Assembly (NCBI GenBank): GCA_036379395.1
Contig: DASVGR010000019.1
Coordinates: 1 to 54,841, forward strand
DNA from: Oleiagrimonas sp036379395
GTDB lineage: Bacteria; Pseudomonadota; Gammaproteobacteria; Xanthomonadales; Rhodanobacteraceae
Length of the DNA: 54,841 bases
Direction: 5' to 3'
Positions within the stretch are counted from its first letter, which is position 1; each line of letters starts with the position of its first letter. The notes beneath the pieces are model-generated. The model saw nothing but the letters and a program-made list of their open reading frames with translations, did not search any database and was not told the origin of the DNA. Of this stretch, positions 15,091 through 22,561 are shown in pieces. The position numbers were made by a program, and so were the translations under genes.

Positions 15091-15830
15091 TCGGCCACGC
15101 CTTCCATCGCCTGCGCGTAACCACGCATCAGCGGCAGCCACTGTGTCTTGTCAAACACGTCCTCACCCGCGGCGGCCGCGCCCAGTTTGACGAGCGAACG
15201 GCGCAGGCGGCGCAGGTTGGCCTGCTGCCACGCGCGCGCCGGCTTGCGTTTTTCGCCGCGGTCGAAGTCGATCAGGCAAATCGTGCCGGGCGTGATCAGC
15301 ACGTTGTGCGCGTTCAAATCGGCATGCCAGATGCCGGCGCGGTGGAAGCGCGCGATCAACGCGCCGCAGCGCGTGGCAAGTTCTGCATCCAGTGTGCCGT
15401 CGGCCAGATGATCGGCCAGCGTGCGCGCGTCATCGATGCAGCGTGTGATGAGATCGGCCGTGTAATGCACGCCGCGCCGCACGTAGCGCGCCGCGATCGG
15501 CTCCGGCACCGGCAAGCCGGCGCCCAGCATGTGTTCCAGCAGACGGAATTCGGCAAAGCTGCGCGTGTGCATGCGCCCAGTCCACAGGTAACGATCGCCC
15601 AGCACGTTGGCGACCATGCCGCCGCGATGATAATGGCGCAGCACGCAACGCCCGGTCGGCGTGGCAACGAACGCCACGGACGCGCGCCCGCCGCCACGCT
15701 TCTCCAGTTTGCCCTTGGCCTGCCACGCGGCCGGATCGAACCACGCATGATCAACTTGTGGCGCGACCGCGGCGTCGTACAAAATGGTTCCGTGGGTACT
15801 GGCGTGAATGTGGGTATCCATCGTTTTCAT
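15087..15830 (-). CDS. kdkA: 3-deoxy-D-manno-octulosonic acid (Kdo) kinase
   Basis: A 247-residue kinase that phosphorylates the Kdo residue of lipid A-Kdo on the inner-membrane face, as in Haemophilus and Xanthomonas LPS. Visible: G-G-G-R-A-S-V-A-F (about 46-54), L-R-H-Y-H-R-G-G-M, the catalytic H-A-D-L-N-A-H-N and L-I-D-F-D-R-G-E-K-R, all typical of KdkA. The ATG at 15830 has a GAGGT site ahead; a second Met lies three codons on. It is divergent from a heptosyltransferase gene 74 bp away, fitting a role in LPS inner core. Confidence 0.93.
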   Translation of the reverse strand: MKTMDTHIHASTHGTILYDAAVAPQVDHAWFDPAAWQAKGKLEKRGGGRASVAFVATPTGRCVLRHYHRGGMVANVLGDRYLWTGRMHTRSFAEFRLLEHMLGAGLPVPEPIAARYVRRGVHYTADLITRCIDDARTLADHLADGTLDAELATRCGALIARFHRAGIWHADLNAHNVLITPGTICLIDFDRGEKRKPARAWQQANLRRLRRSLVKLGAAAAGEDVFDKTQWLPLMRGYAQAMEGVAE

Positions 15831-15904
15831 CGTGACCTCGCAGCGTGGTGGCCCACGCGTCGTTCCGCCTGGCACGCCCAGTTTAACCGCCCCGACACGT
15901 CCTC

Positions 15905-16957
15905 ATGCCCGATTTGATCGCACCCTCGTCGCTGTGCCTGCTGCGCACGTCCGCCATCGGCGATGTCACCCACGTGGTGCCGCTGGTGCGCACGCTGCAA
16001 AACGCGTGGCCGCAGACGCGCCTGACGTGGATCGTCGGCAAGCTGGAACGCAAACTGGTCGGCGATCTGCCCGGCGTGGAGTTCGTCACATTCGACAAGT
16101 CCGCCGGCCTGCCCGGCATGCTGGCCGTGCACAAGGCGCTGGCCGGGCGGCGCTTCGACGCGCTCTTGCAAATGCAAGTGGCACTGCGCTCCAACGTGCT
16201 CAGCCTGGCCGTGCGCGCGCGCCGCCGCATCGGCTACGACAAGGCGCGTTCACGCGACCTGCATGGCGTGTTCATCAACGAGCGCATCGCCGCGCGCCGC
16301 GGCGAACACGTGCTCGATGCGCTGGGCAGCTTTGTCGAGCCGCTGGGCATCCGGCAAACCAACGTGCGCTGGGACATCCCCGTGCCCGACGAGGCGCAAG
16401 CCTGGGCGCGCGAGCAACTGCCCGGCGACACGCCGACACTCGTCGTCAGCCCCAGTTCCAGCCACGAACTGCGCAACTGGCTGCCGCAGCGCTATGCCAA
16501 GGTGATCGACCACGCCGCTGCGCGCGGCCTGCGCGTGTGCCTGACCGGCGGCCCGTCCGAGAGCGAGCGCCGCATGGCCGACGCCATCCTCACGGCGACG
16601 CATCGCCGGCCGCTGGACCTGACCGGCAAGGACACGCTGAAAAAGGCGCTGGCGCTGTTTGCGCGCGCGTCCATGGTGCTCACGCCCGATTCCGGCCCCA
16701 TGCACATGGCCAACGCCGTCGGCTGCAAGGTGATCGGCCTGCACGCGGCCAGCAATCCGGATCGTTCGGGGCCGTATTCGGACCGCCGCTGGTGCGTCAA
16801 CCGCTACGCCGATGCGGCGCAGGTCTTTCTGCACAAGGACGCCGCACAGCTGCCGTGGGGCAAAAAAATCGAATATCCCGGCGTGATGGAATTGATCAGC
16901 GTGGATGACGTGATCGAACGCTTCGACGCGCTGTGCGCGCATCTGCAGCTGGCCTGA
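15905..16957 (+). CDS. Glycosyltransferase family 9 (LPS heptosyltransferase-like)
   Basis: A 350-residue cytosolic GT-B enzyme of family 9, which adds heptose from ADP-heptose to the LPS inner core. The N-terminal L-L-R-T-S-A-I-G-D-V-T-H-V-V-P (residues 12-26) and the C-terminal L-T-P-D-S-G-P-M-H-M-A-N-A-V-G donor-site motif are diagnostic. Its pairing with kdkA on the opposite strand supports an LPS role; heptosyltransferase I versus II (or another acceptor) cannot be decided from sequence alone. It converges with the Rieske gene, 10 bp apart. Confidence 0.9.
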   Translation: MPDLIAPSSLCLLRTSAIGDVTHVVPLVRTLQNAWPQTRLTWIVGKLERKLVGDLPGVEFVTFDKSAGLPGMLAVHKALAGRRFDALLQMQVALRSNVLSLAVRARRRIGYDKARSRDLHGVFINERIAARRGEHVLDALGSFVEPLGIRQTNVRWDIPVPDEAQAWAREQLPGDTPTLVVSPSSSHELRNWLPQRYAKVIDHAAARGLRVCLTGGPSESERRMADAILTATHRRPLDLTGKDTLKKALALFARASMVLTPDSGPMHMANAVGCKVIGLHAASNPDRSGPYSDRRWCVNRYADAAQVFLHKDAAQLPWGKKIEYPGVMELISVDDVIERFDALCAHLQLA

Positions 16958-16967
16958 AAAACCCGGC

Positions 16968-17330
16968 TCAGTCCAGAACCACTTCGCCGGCCGCATTCAC
17001 ATGCGCGGCGATTTCGCGCAAATGGTCGCCCTTGCACGGCCCGCCGACGCAATGCCCGCTGTTGGCCTGAAAACTGGCGCCATGCACGGCGCACACCATG
17101 ATGCCGTCCTTGAGCAAAAACTTGCCCGGCGCCCAGTCCAGCCGGCGGCCGGCATGCGGACACACGTTGAGGTACACGTGCGCCGTGGCGCCCTCGCGCA
17201 CCACGATGAGGTTTTCCGGCACGCCGTCGACCATGCCTTCGGCGCCGGCAGCCGCGCCATCGACCAGATCGTCCAGCCGGCACAGAACCTGACCGGTTGC
17301 CGCCACCGCTTGTTGCGCCCCTTGTGTCAT
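16968..17330 (-). CDS. Rieske-type [2Fe-2S] ferredoxin
   Basis: A 120-residue small Rieske protein. Cluster ligands are visible as C-P-H (Cys57, His59) and C-A-V-H (Cys80, His83), with the usual G-A-S-F after the second box. There is no signal peptide or membrane anchor, so it is a soluble electron carrier or oxygenase ferredoxin component; no oxygenase is encoded nearby. The frame extends to 17417, but that start would overlap the neighbouring gene's start, so the ATG at 17330 is preferred. Confidence 0.9.
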   Translation of the reverse strand: MTQGAQQAVAATGQVLCRLDDLVDGAAAGAEGMVDGVPENLIVVREGATAHVYLNVCPHAGRRLDWAPGKFLLKDGIMVCAVHGASFQANSGHCVGGPCKGDHLREIAAHVNAAGEVVLD

Positions 17331-17383
17331 GCCCGATCCGGCCTCATGGTAAAGATTTGCATTGTAACTTTTCGGTGTTTCGC

Positions 17384-17671
17384 ATGCGCCTTGAACTGCC
17401 GGCAACCCGTTCGCCATCGCTGCTGGTACGCATTGCCGCCAGCATCGGCGCCTTGATCGTGCTTGGCGTGCTGGTCGTATTCGGCATGTTCGCGCTGGCC
17501 ATCCTGGCCGTGCTGGGCATCGCCTGGTTGGTGTGGTTTCGCTGGAAACTGCACAAAGTGCGCCGCACCGCCAACGACGGCACCGCTGCCGATTCCAATC
17601 GCAACACCGATCCCGACGTCATCGAAGGCGAATACGTGGTCGTGCACGAAAATCGCGACAGCACCCCGTAA
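17384..17671 (+). CDS. Small membrane protein, unknown
   Basis: A 95-residue protein not recognised. Residues ~13-52 are strongly hydrophobic (I-A-A-S-I-G-A-L-I-V-L-G-V-L-V-V...I-A-W-L-V-W-F), enough for two short transmembrane helices. A basic K-L-H-K-V-R-R and a polar tail ending V-I-E-G-E-Y-V-V-V-H-E follow; tails of the form D-V-I-E-G-E-Y recur in small membrane proteins of related bacteria. It is divergent from the Rieske gene. Confidence 0.65.
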   Translation: MRLELPATRSPSLLVRIAASIGALIVLGVLVVFGMFALAILAVLGIAWLVWFRWKLHKVRRTANDGTAADSNRNTDPDVIEGEYVVVHENRDSTP

Positions 17672-17690
17672 ACGCCTCGACAAACGCCAA

Positions 17691-19022
17691 CTACGATTGC
17701 CGCAAGGCCGTCGTGACAGGCAGGCGCGCCGCGCGCACGGCAGGGAACAGGCCACCGACGAAGCCGATCGCCAAAGCCCACTTCAGCCCGTTCCAGAACA
17801 GCTCGCCCGACACACGCAACTGGAAGCTCAGCTGCCCCAGACCGCTGGCGCCACCGGCAATGGTTGAAGCGGTGTAGCCGTTGAAAACCAGCCACGCGAT
17901 CAATCCGCCCAACACGCCGCCCAGCAAGGCCAGCAGCAGGGTTTCCAGCATCACCGCCACCACCACCGGCACGCCGCGAAAACCAATCGCGCGCAACGTG
18001 GCGATCTCGCGCGCCCGTGAAGCGACCGTTGCGAACATGCAGTTGAGCGCGCCGAACAAGGCGCCAATGGCCATGATCGAACCGACCGTGATGCCGACAA
18101 CACGCAGCATCTTCGTCACGCCCTTGGCCTGCTGGCTGTAATAGGCACGCGTGGTCTGCACGCTCACGGCCAGACTCGGCTGGCTGGCCAACATGGCCTT
18201 GAACCTGGCGAAAGCTTCAGGACGGGTCAAACGCACGATGACGGCATTGCGCGTGCTGGCGCGACGGTAGGTGGAAGCCACGGTGGCGGCGTCGGCCCAC
18301 AACTCGGAATCCAGCGCGTTGCCGGCCTTGAAAATGCCCACCACTTGCCACGTCTGGCTGCCCAATTTGACGGACTGGCCAACATGCAAACCGAACTTGC
18401 GCGCCGCACCGACGCCGGCAATCAACTCGCGCATGCCGGTCTTGAAGTGCCGTCCGGCCACCATGTGCACATTCGGTCGCACCTTCCATGCCTCCGGCCC
18501 GATGCCGCGCAAACTGGCGCCCGCCATGGCATCGGAACCCGCCCCGCCGACCGGCAAGCGCGCCGCCACCACCAATTCGGGGGAAGCCAGCGGCTTGCCC
18601 TGCGCGTCACGCGCGATGCCCGGCGCCTCCTCGACCGTGAGGATGGCCGCACGCGACAACACCGACATGGTTTCGGATGCCGACCCGCCGCGCATGACGA
18701 TTGCCGTGTCATTGCTGCCGGTGCTTTGCAAGGTGTGCTGGTAGCCGTTGGCCATGGACAACAAGGCCACCAACACGGCCACCACGCCGGCAATGCCGAT
18801 CACCACCACCGACGACGAACCCAGCCGCTGCGGCAAGGTGGAAAGCCCCACCCGCGTCACCGAAGCCGTGCGCCGGCCACCTCGCGCCAACGCCATCCAC
18901 ACCACCACCAACGCCGCCAGCACCAGTGCCTGCCACCACGACAACAGCACCCACGCCGCCACGCCAATGGCCACGACCAGCAGTTCGCCCAACGTGGCCA
19001 GCATCTTTTTCAACGTATGCAT
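17691..19022 (-). CDS. ABC transporter permease, FtsX/MacB-like (second permease)
   Basis: A 443-residue FtsX-family permease: an N-terminal hydrophobic segment, a large periplasmic domain (about 95-300) and three C-terminal helices with A-R-E-I-A-T-L-R-A-I-G-F, the cytoplasmic coupling helix that contacts the ATPase. The N-terminus has an additional helical pair (V-A-I-G-V-A-A-W-V-L-L-S-W-W) before the first FtsX helix. The ATG at 19022 has GAGGAG ahead and lies 11 bp after the first permease. It forms the last gene of an efflux or lipoprotein-type ABC set. Confidence 0.9.
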   Translation of the reverse strand: MHTLKKMLATLGELLVVAIGVAAWVLLSWWQALVLAALVVVWMALARGGRRTASVTRVGLSTLPQRLGSSSVVVIGIAGVVAVLVALLSMANGYQHTLQSTGSNDTAIVMRGGSASETMSVLSRAAILTVEEAPGIARDAQGKPLASPELVVAARLPVGGAGSDAMAGASLRGIGPEAWKVRPNVHMVAGRHFKTGMRELIAGVGAARKFGLHVGQSVKLGSQTWQVVGIFKAGNALDSELWADAATVASTYRRASTRNAVIVRLTRPEAFARFKAMLASQPSLAVSVQTTRAYYSQQAKGVTKMLRVVGITVGSIMAIGALFGALNCMFATVASRAREIATLRAIGFRGVPVVVAVMLETLLLALLGGVLGGLIAWLVFNGYTASTIAGGASGLGQLSFQLRVSGELFWNGLKWALAIGFVGGLFPAVRAARLPVTTALRQS

Positions 19023-19033
19023 GATCGCTCTCC

Positions 19034-20203
19034 TCAACGCCCGGCCAGTGCATCAACCATGTTCAAGCGCATGGCCCGGATGGCCGGCAACGCACCCACC
19101 ACCAGCCCGATGGCCAGCATCAGCGCAAGACCCAGTCCCCAACTGCCGGCCGTCACCGGCGGCAAGTTGAAAGAGCCGCCGCTGGCCGCTCCCGCGGCCG
19201 ATGAAATCAGTGCCACCAACCCCAGCCCGATCACGCCACCGACCACCACCAGCAACACCGACTCGCCCAGCACGATGCCGAGCACGCCGCGATTGGAAAA
19301 ACCCAACACTTTCAGCACCGCCAACTCGCCGGTGCGTTCGCGCACGGCCTGCGCCATGGTGTTGCCGGTGAGCAACAGCAAGGTGAAAAACACCGCGCCC
19401 ATGATGGCGCCGACGATCAGGCCAATATCGGCCACTTGCTTGATCTTTTCGGCCACCACGGCCTGCTCGGTCTGGGTGCGCGTTTCGTGGTCCGAGTTGG
19501 CCGACAACGCATCGATGGCCTTGGCCACGCGCATGGCGTCATGCGGGTTGGCCACCTCGCTGACATACCAGCCCACCTCGCCGTTGTTGTACGGATTGGA
19601 CTCATCGAAATACTTCCAGTGCATCAAGGCTGACATTTCCAGCATGCCGCTGCCGGTCTTGCCCTTGGCCGGATGCATGATGCCCACGATGACGAACGGC
19701 CAGTTCTTGTTGCCGTTGTTGCGTGGATAAATGGTCGACATCAAATGGATTTTCTGACCCACCTTCCAGTGGTATTTGACCGCCAGTTTTTCGCCCACCA
19801 GCAAGCCCATGCGCGTTTTGGCAAACGTTGCCAACGCCTTGGAGTCGGCCTTTTCTTCGGGATACAAGTCGAGATAGCCCGGGCCGACGGCAAACGTGAA
19901 CACTTGGTTGTGCGCATCCCGGTAGGCGCCGCCAAACCAGTTGGCCCAGGCCACCCTGGCCACGCCCGGCACGCGCGCAATTTTTTGATCCAACGCCTGC
20001 GGCAAGGTCTGCATGATCGACAACCGCGAGCTGGTTTGCAGGCGTTTGGCACCAGCCACGCTTTTGCCGGCATCGTTGAACGAAACGCGCACGCCATTGA
20101 GCAGGCCAAACAGCAAAAACGCGGCCATGATCGACACCAGCGTCAACGCAGTGCGGGTCTTGTGCCGCATCAAGGCGGCCCATATCAGGTGAAAATATTT
20201 CAT
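19034..20203 (-). CDS. ABC transporter permease, FtsX/MacB-like (first permease)
   Basis: A 389-residue inner-membrane permease with a first helix at ~19-40 (T-L-V-S-I-M-A-A-F-L-L-F-G), a large periplasmic MacB_PCD-type domain and three C-terminal helices. R-E-R-T-G-E-L-A-V-L-K-V-L-G-F-S is the coupling helix, and the protein ends A-L-P-A-I-R-A-M-R-L. It probably heterodimerises with the second permease and uses the ATPase encoded upstream at 20398-21096. A 194-bp spacer with a REP arm separates it from that ATPase gene. Substrate unknown. Confidence 0.9.
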   Translation of the reverse strand: MKYFHLIWAALMRHKTRTALTLVSIMAAFLLFGLLNGVRVSFNDAGKSVAGAKRLQTSSRLSIMQTLPQALDQKIARVPGVARVAWANWFGGAYRDAHNQVFTFAVGPGYLDLYPEEKADSKALATFAKTRMGLLVGEKLAVKYHWKVGQKIHLMSTIYPRNNGNKNWPFVIVGIMHPAKGKTGSGMLEMSALMHWKYFDESNPYNNGEVGWYVSEVANPHDAMRVAKAIDALSANSDHETRTQTEQAVVAEKIKQVADIGLIVGAIMGAVFFTLLLLTGNTMAQAVRERTGELAVLKVLGFSNRGVLGIVLGESVLLVVVGGVIGLGLVALISSAAGAASGGSFNLPPVTAGSWGLGLALMLAIGLVVGALPAIRAMRLNMVDALAGR

Positions 20204-20239
20204 GGATGACCTCCGGGTTCATCGCATGCGGCTGTGTTT

Positions 20240-20262
20240 GCAGGAGCGCGCCTGCGCGCGAT
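20240..20262 (+). repeat. REP arm between ATPase and permease genes
   Basis: A GCAGGAGC head with CGCGC stem and GCGAT tail, the same type as 14032-14054. A degraded inverted partner ending GCTCCCAC may lie at 20347-20369. Both fall inside the ABC operon spacer, where REP hairpins can affect mRNA stability. Confidence 0.8.
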
Positions 20263-20397
20263 GGATCTTGCGTGGAACCTCGCCGATGCACGTTTTTTCA
20301 GGCGGACGAAACGGTTTCAGTTGACGCTTGTCCCTCGCAGACGCGGTCGCGGCTTGCACTGCTCCCACATGGGATTGGCGCTGGTTTTGTTGGATGT

Positions 20398-21096
20398 TTA
20401 TACGGCCATTTCAGGTGACCGATCATCGACCAGCGTGCCCTTGTCCAGATGCAACGTGTGGCTGGCATGCTCGGCCGCCTTGGGGTCGTGCGTAACCATG
20501 ACGATGGTCTTGCCGTGCTCGCGATTGAGCGTTTGCAGCAGGCCCAGCACCGCTTCGGCCGACTCGCGATCAAGATCGCCGGTCGGTTCGTCGCACACCA
20601 GCAGCGTCGGGTCGGACACGATGGCGCGTGCGATGGCCACGCGTTGTTGCTGGCCACCGGAAAGTTCGGCCGGCTTGTGTGAAGCGCGCTCGGACAGGCC
20701 CACCAGTTGCAGCGCGATGGCCGCATTGTGCCTGCGCTGGCGTGCCGACAATCTGGTCAGCAACAACGGCAGCTCCACGTTTTTTTGTGCCGACAACATC
20801 GGCATCAGGTTGTAGAACTGGAACACGAAACCGACATTGGCCGCACGCCATCTGGCCAGTGCGCCCGCTCCCAGCTGGTCGATGTGCTTGCCGCCAACCT
20901 CGATGCTGCCGCCGGTCGGCGTATCCAGCCCGCCAATCAAGTTCAACAGTGTGGTCTTGCCCGAGCCGGACGGCCCCATCAGGGCCAGAAAGTCTCCGGT
21001 TTCCACGGCCAGATTGACGTGGTGCAACACTTCCACCTTCTGTTTGCCGCGCGTGTAGGTCTTGGATACATCCGCGATTTCAATCAATGCACTCAT
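20398..21096 (-). CDS. ABC transporter ATP-binding protein, MacB/LolD type
   Basis: A 232-residue ATPase. Walker A is G-P-S-G-S-G-K-T-T, the signature L-S-G-G-Q-Q-Q-R, Walker B L-L-V-C-D-E-P-T-G-D-L-D, and the switch His is in V-T-H-D. The Q-F-Y-N-L-M-P Q-loop is typical of the MacB/LolD group that powers FtsX-like permeases. The ATG at 21096 has GAGGAAG ahead; the longer frame runs into REP DNA. It works with the two permeases and the periplasmic adaptor as a tripartite-type exporter. Confidence 0.94.
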   Translation of the reverse strand: MSALIEIADVSKTYTRGKQKVEVLHHVNLAVETGDFLALMGPSGSGKTTLLNLIGGLDTPTGGSIEVGGKHIDQLGAGALARWRAANVGFVFQFYNLMPMLSAQKNVELPLLLTRLSARQRRHNAAIALQLVGLSERASHKPAELSGGQQQRVAIARAIVSDPTLLVCDEPTGDLDRESAEAVLGLLQTLNREHGKTIVMVTHDPKAAEHASHTLHLDKGTLVDDRSPEMAV

Positions 21097-21131
21097 GACA
21101 TCTTCCTCGATGTTGTGGGTTACCTTGACAC

Positions 21132-21186
21132 GTAGGAGCCTGCCTGCAGGCGAACCAGACCCCATCGCGCGCAGGCGCGCTCCTAC
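21132..21186. repeat. REPIN between adaptor and ATPase genes
   Basis: Direct arm 21132-21154 (GTAGGAGCCTGCCTGC..., CCTGC stem) and inverted arm 21164-21186 (ATCGCGCGC...GCTCCTAC, CGCGC stem), only 9 bp apart. The order of the two arm types is the reverse of that at 14032. It occupies nearly the whole gap between the adaptor stop and the ATPase start. Confidence 0.9.
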
Positions 21187-21193
21187 CTTGTTT

Positions 21194-22435
21194 TCAACGG
21201 TTTTCGGCCTTCTTGACGCGCATGCCATCGGCCAGCCCGGCGGGCGGCTTGGCCACCACCTCGGCCCCGGCTGCCACGCCCTTCGGCAGCAAGCTCATGT
21301 CGCCGTAGGTTGGCGGCGCCGGCGTCACCGGCACAGCCTTGGCAGCACCGTCGCTGACCACGAACACCACGTTCTCGTGTTGCCGTTCGACGATGGCCGT
21401 GGCCGGCACCAACACCCCCTTGGGCGCCTGCGCCACCTGCTTCGGCGCGGCTTCCAGAAACGACACGCGCACGCCCATGTTGGGCAGAATGCGCGGGTCA
21501 CGCTTGTCCAGCGCCACACGCACCTTGACCGTGGCCTTGCCCTTGTCCGCGGTGGGCACGATGGCGATGACGTGGGCCGGAATCTTCCAGTCCGGGTAGG
21601 CATCCAGCACGGCCGTGGCCGGCATGTTCGGTTTGACGCGGCTGATGTAGGCCTCGTTGACGTCGACGTCGACTTCCAGCGAACGCATGTCCACGATGGT
21701 GGCGATGCCGGTCACGGTGAAGCCGCCACCGGCGGCCGCGGGCGCCACGATTTCGCCCACCTGCGCGCTCTTTTGCGTCACCACGCCGGCAAACGGCGCG
21801 CGCACGAAGGTGTAGTCGTAATCCACTTGGGCCAACTTGACCTGCGCCTGCGCCGACTTCACTTGCGCGCGTTGCGCGCCAACCTTGGCCTGCGCACTGG
21901 CCGCCGCCGTTTGCGCCTGCTCGGCCTGTTGCACCGACACCAGATGCTTGGCCACCAGCGTCTGCTGGCGATGGCTTTCACGCTGGGCCTGGGCCAGATC
22001 GACCTGATACTCGTGCAACGTGGCTTGCGCGGCGCTCAAGCCGGCTTTGGCGGCGTTGAGCTCGGCGCTTTGCGCGCTGCTGTTCAACGTGGCCAGCACC
22101 TGGCCTTTTTTGACGTGGTCGCCTTCTTCGATGAGCACTTGCGTCAACGTACCGACGATCTGCGCCGACACCGTCGCCTCGCGCCGCGCGGTGACGTAGC
22201 CGGTGGCCTGCAGGATGGCGCCGCCCGAGGCCTGGCTGGCAGTCGGCGCCACCGCGGTGGCCGTGTGTACCGTGACGGCACGCGCGCTCGTCCACCACCA
22301 GATGCCACTGGCGATCAAGGCCAGCACCAGCACGCCGACGACGATCAGCCACGGCCAACGCCGCGCCGGCCTGGCGTCATCCCGGTGCTCACGCTCGATA
22401 CGCAACTGCGCCAGCAAATCACTGCCGTTTTCCAT
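21194..22435 (-). CDS. Periplasmic adaptor (HlyD/MacA/RND-MFP family)
   Basis: A 413-residue membrane-fusion protein: cytoplasmic N-terminus, one transmembrane anchor (about 30-50, W-P-W-L-I-V-V-G-V-L-V-L-A-L), a lipoyl half-motif (A-T-V-S-A-Q-I-V-G-T-L), a Gln/Ala-rich coiled-coil hairpin (about 115-205), the second lipoyl half (F-V-R-A-P-F-A-G-V-V) and beta-barrel domains. It is the first gene of the ABC set and should link the permease to an outer-membrane channel, which is not encoded here. The ATG at 22435 is preferred over an upstream TTG. Confidence 0.92.
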   Translation of the reverse strand: MENGSDLLAQLRIEREHRDDARPARRWPWLIVVGVLVLALIASGIWWWTSARAVTVHTATAVAPTASQASGGAILQATGYVTARREATVSAQIVGTLTQVLIEEGDHVKKGQVLATLNSSAQSAELNAAKAGLSAAQATLHEYQVDLAQAQRESHRQQTLVAKHLVSVQQAEQAQTAAASAQAKVGAQRAQVKSAQAQVKLAQVDYDYTFVRAPFAGVVTQKSAQVGEIVAPAAAGGGFTVTGIATIVDMRSLEVDVDVNEAYISRVKPNMPATAVLDAYPDWKIPAHVIAIVPTADKGKATVKVRVALDKRDPRILPNMGVRVSFLEAAPKQVAQAPKGVLVPATAIVERQHENVVFVVSDGAAKAVPVTPAPPTYGDMSLLPKGVAAGAEVVAKPPAGLADGMRVKKAENR

Positions 22436-22526
22436 GGTTGTTCCCAATCCCCGCCCGGGGTCATCACTGGCATCAGATTGCCAGTGCGCTCGCGGGTGGT
22501 TAAGGGAGTTCCATCAGCCGGTGGTC

Positions 22527-22540
22527 GTGACAGTTGTCAC
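22527..22540. promoter_or_regulatory. Palindrome GTGACA-GT-TGTCAC, candidate operator
   Basis: Perfect 6-bp arms with a 2-bp centre, 92 bp upstream of the adaptor gene and just past the end of the MocR-like gene. The size and symmetry suit a dimeric repressor site for the ABC operon. No T-run follows, so it is less likely to be a terminator. Confidence 0.4.
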
Positions 22541-22561
22541 GCCGGCACGCGCCCGATCAGG

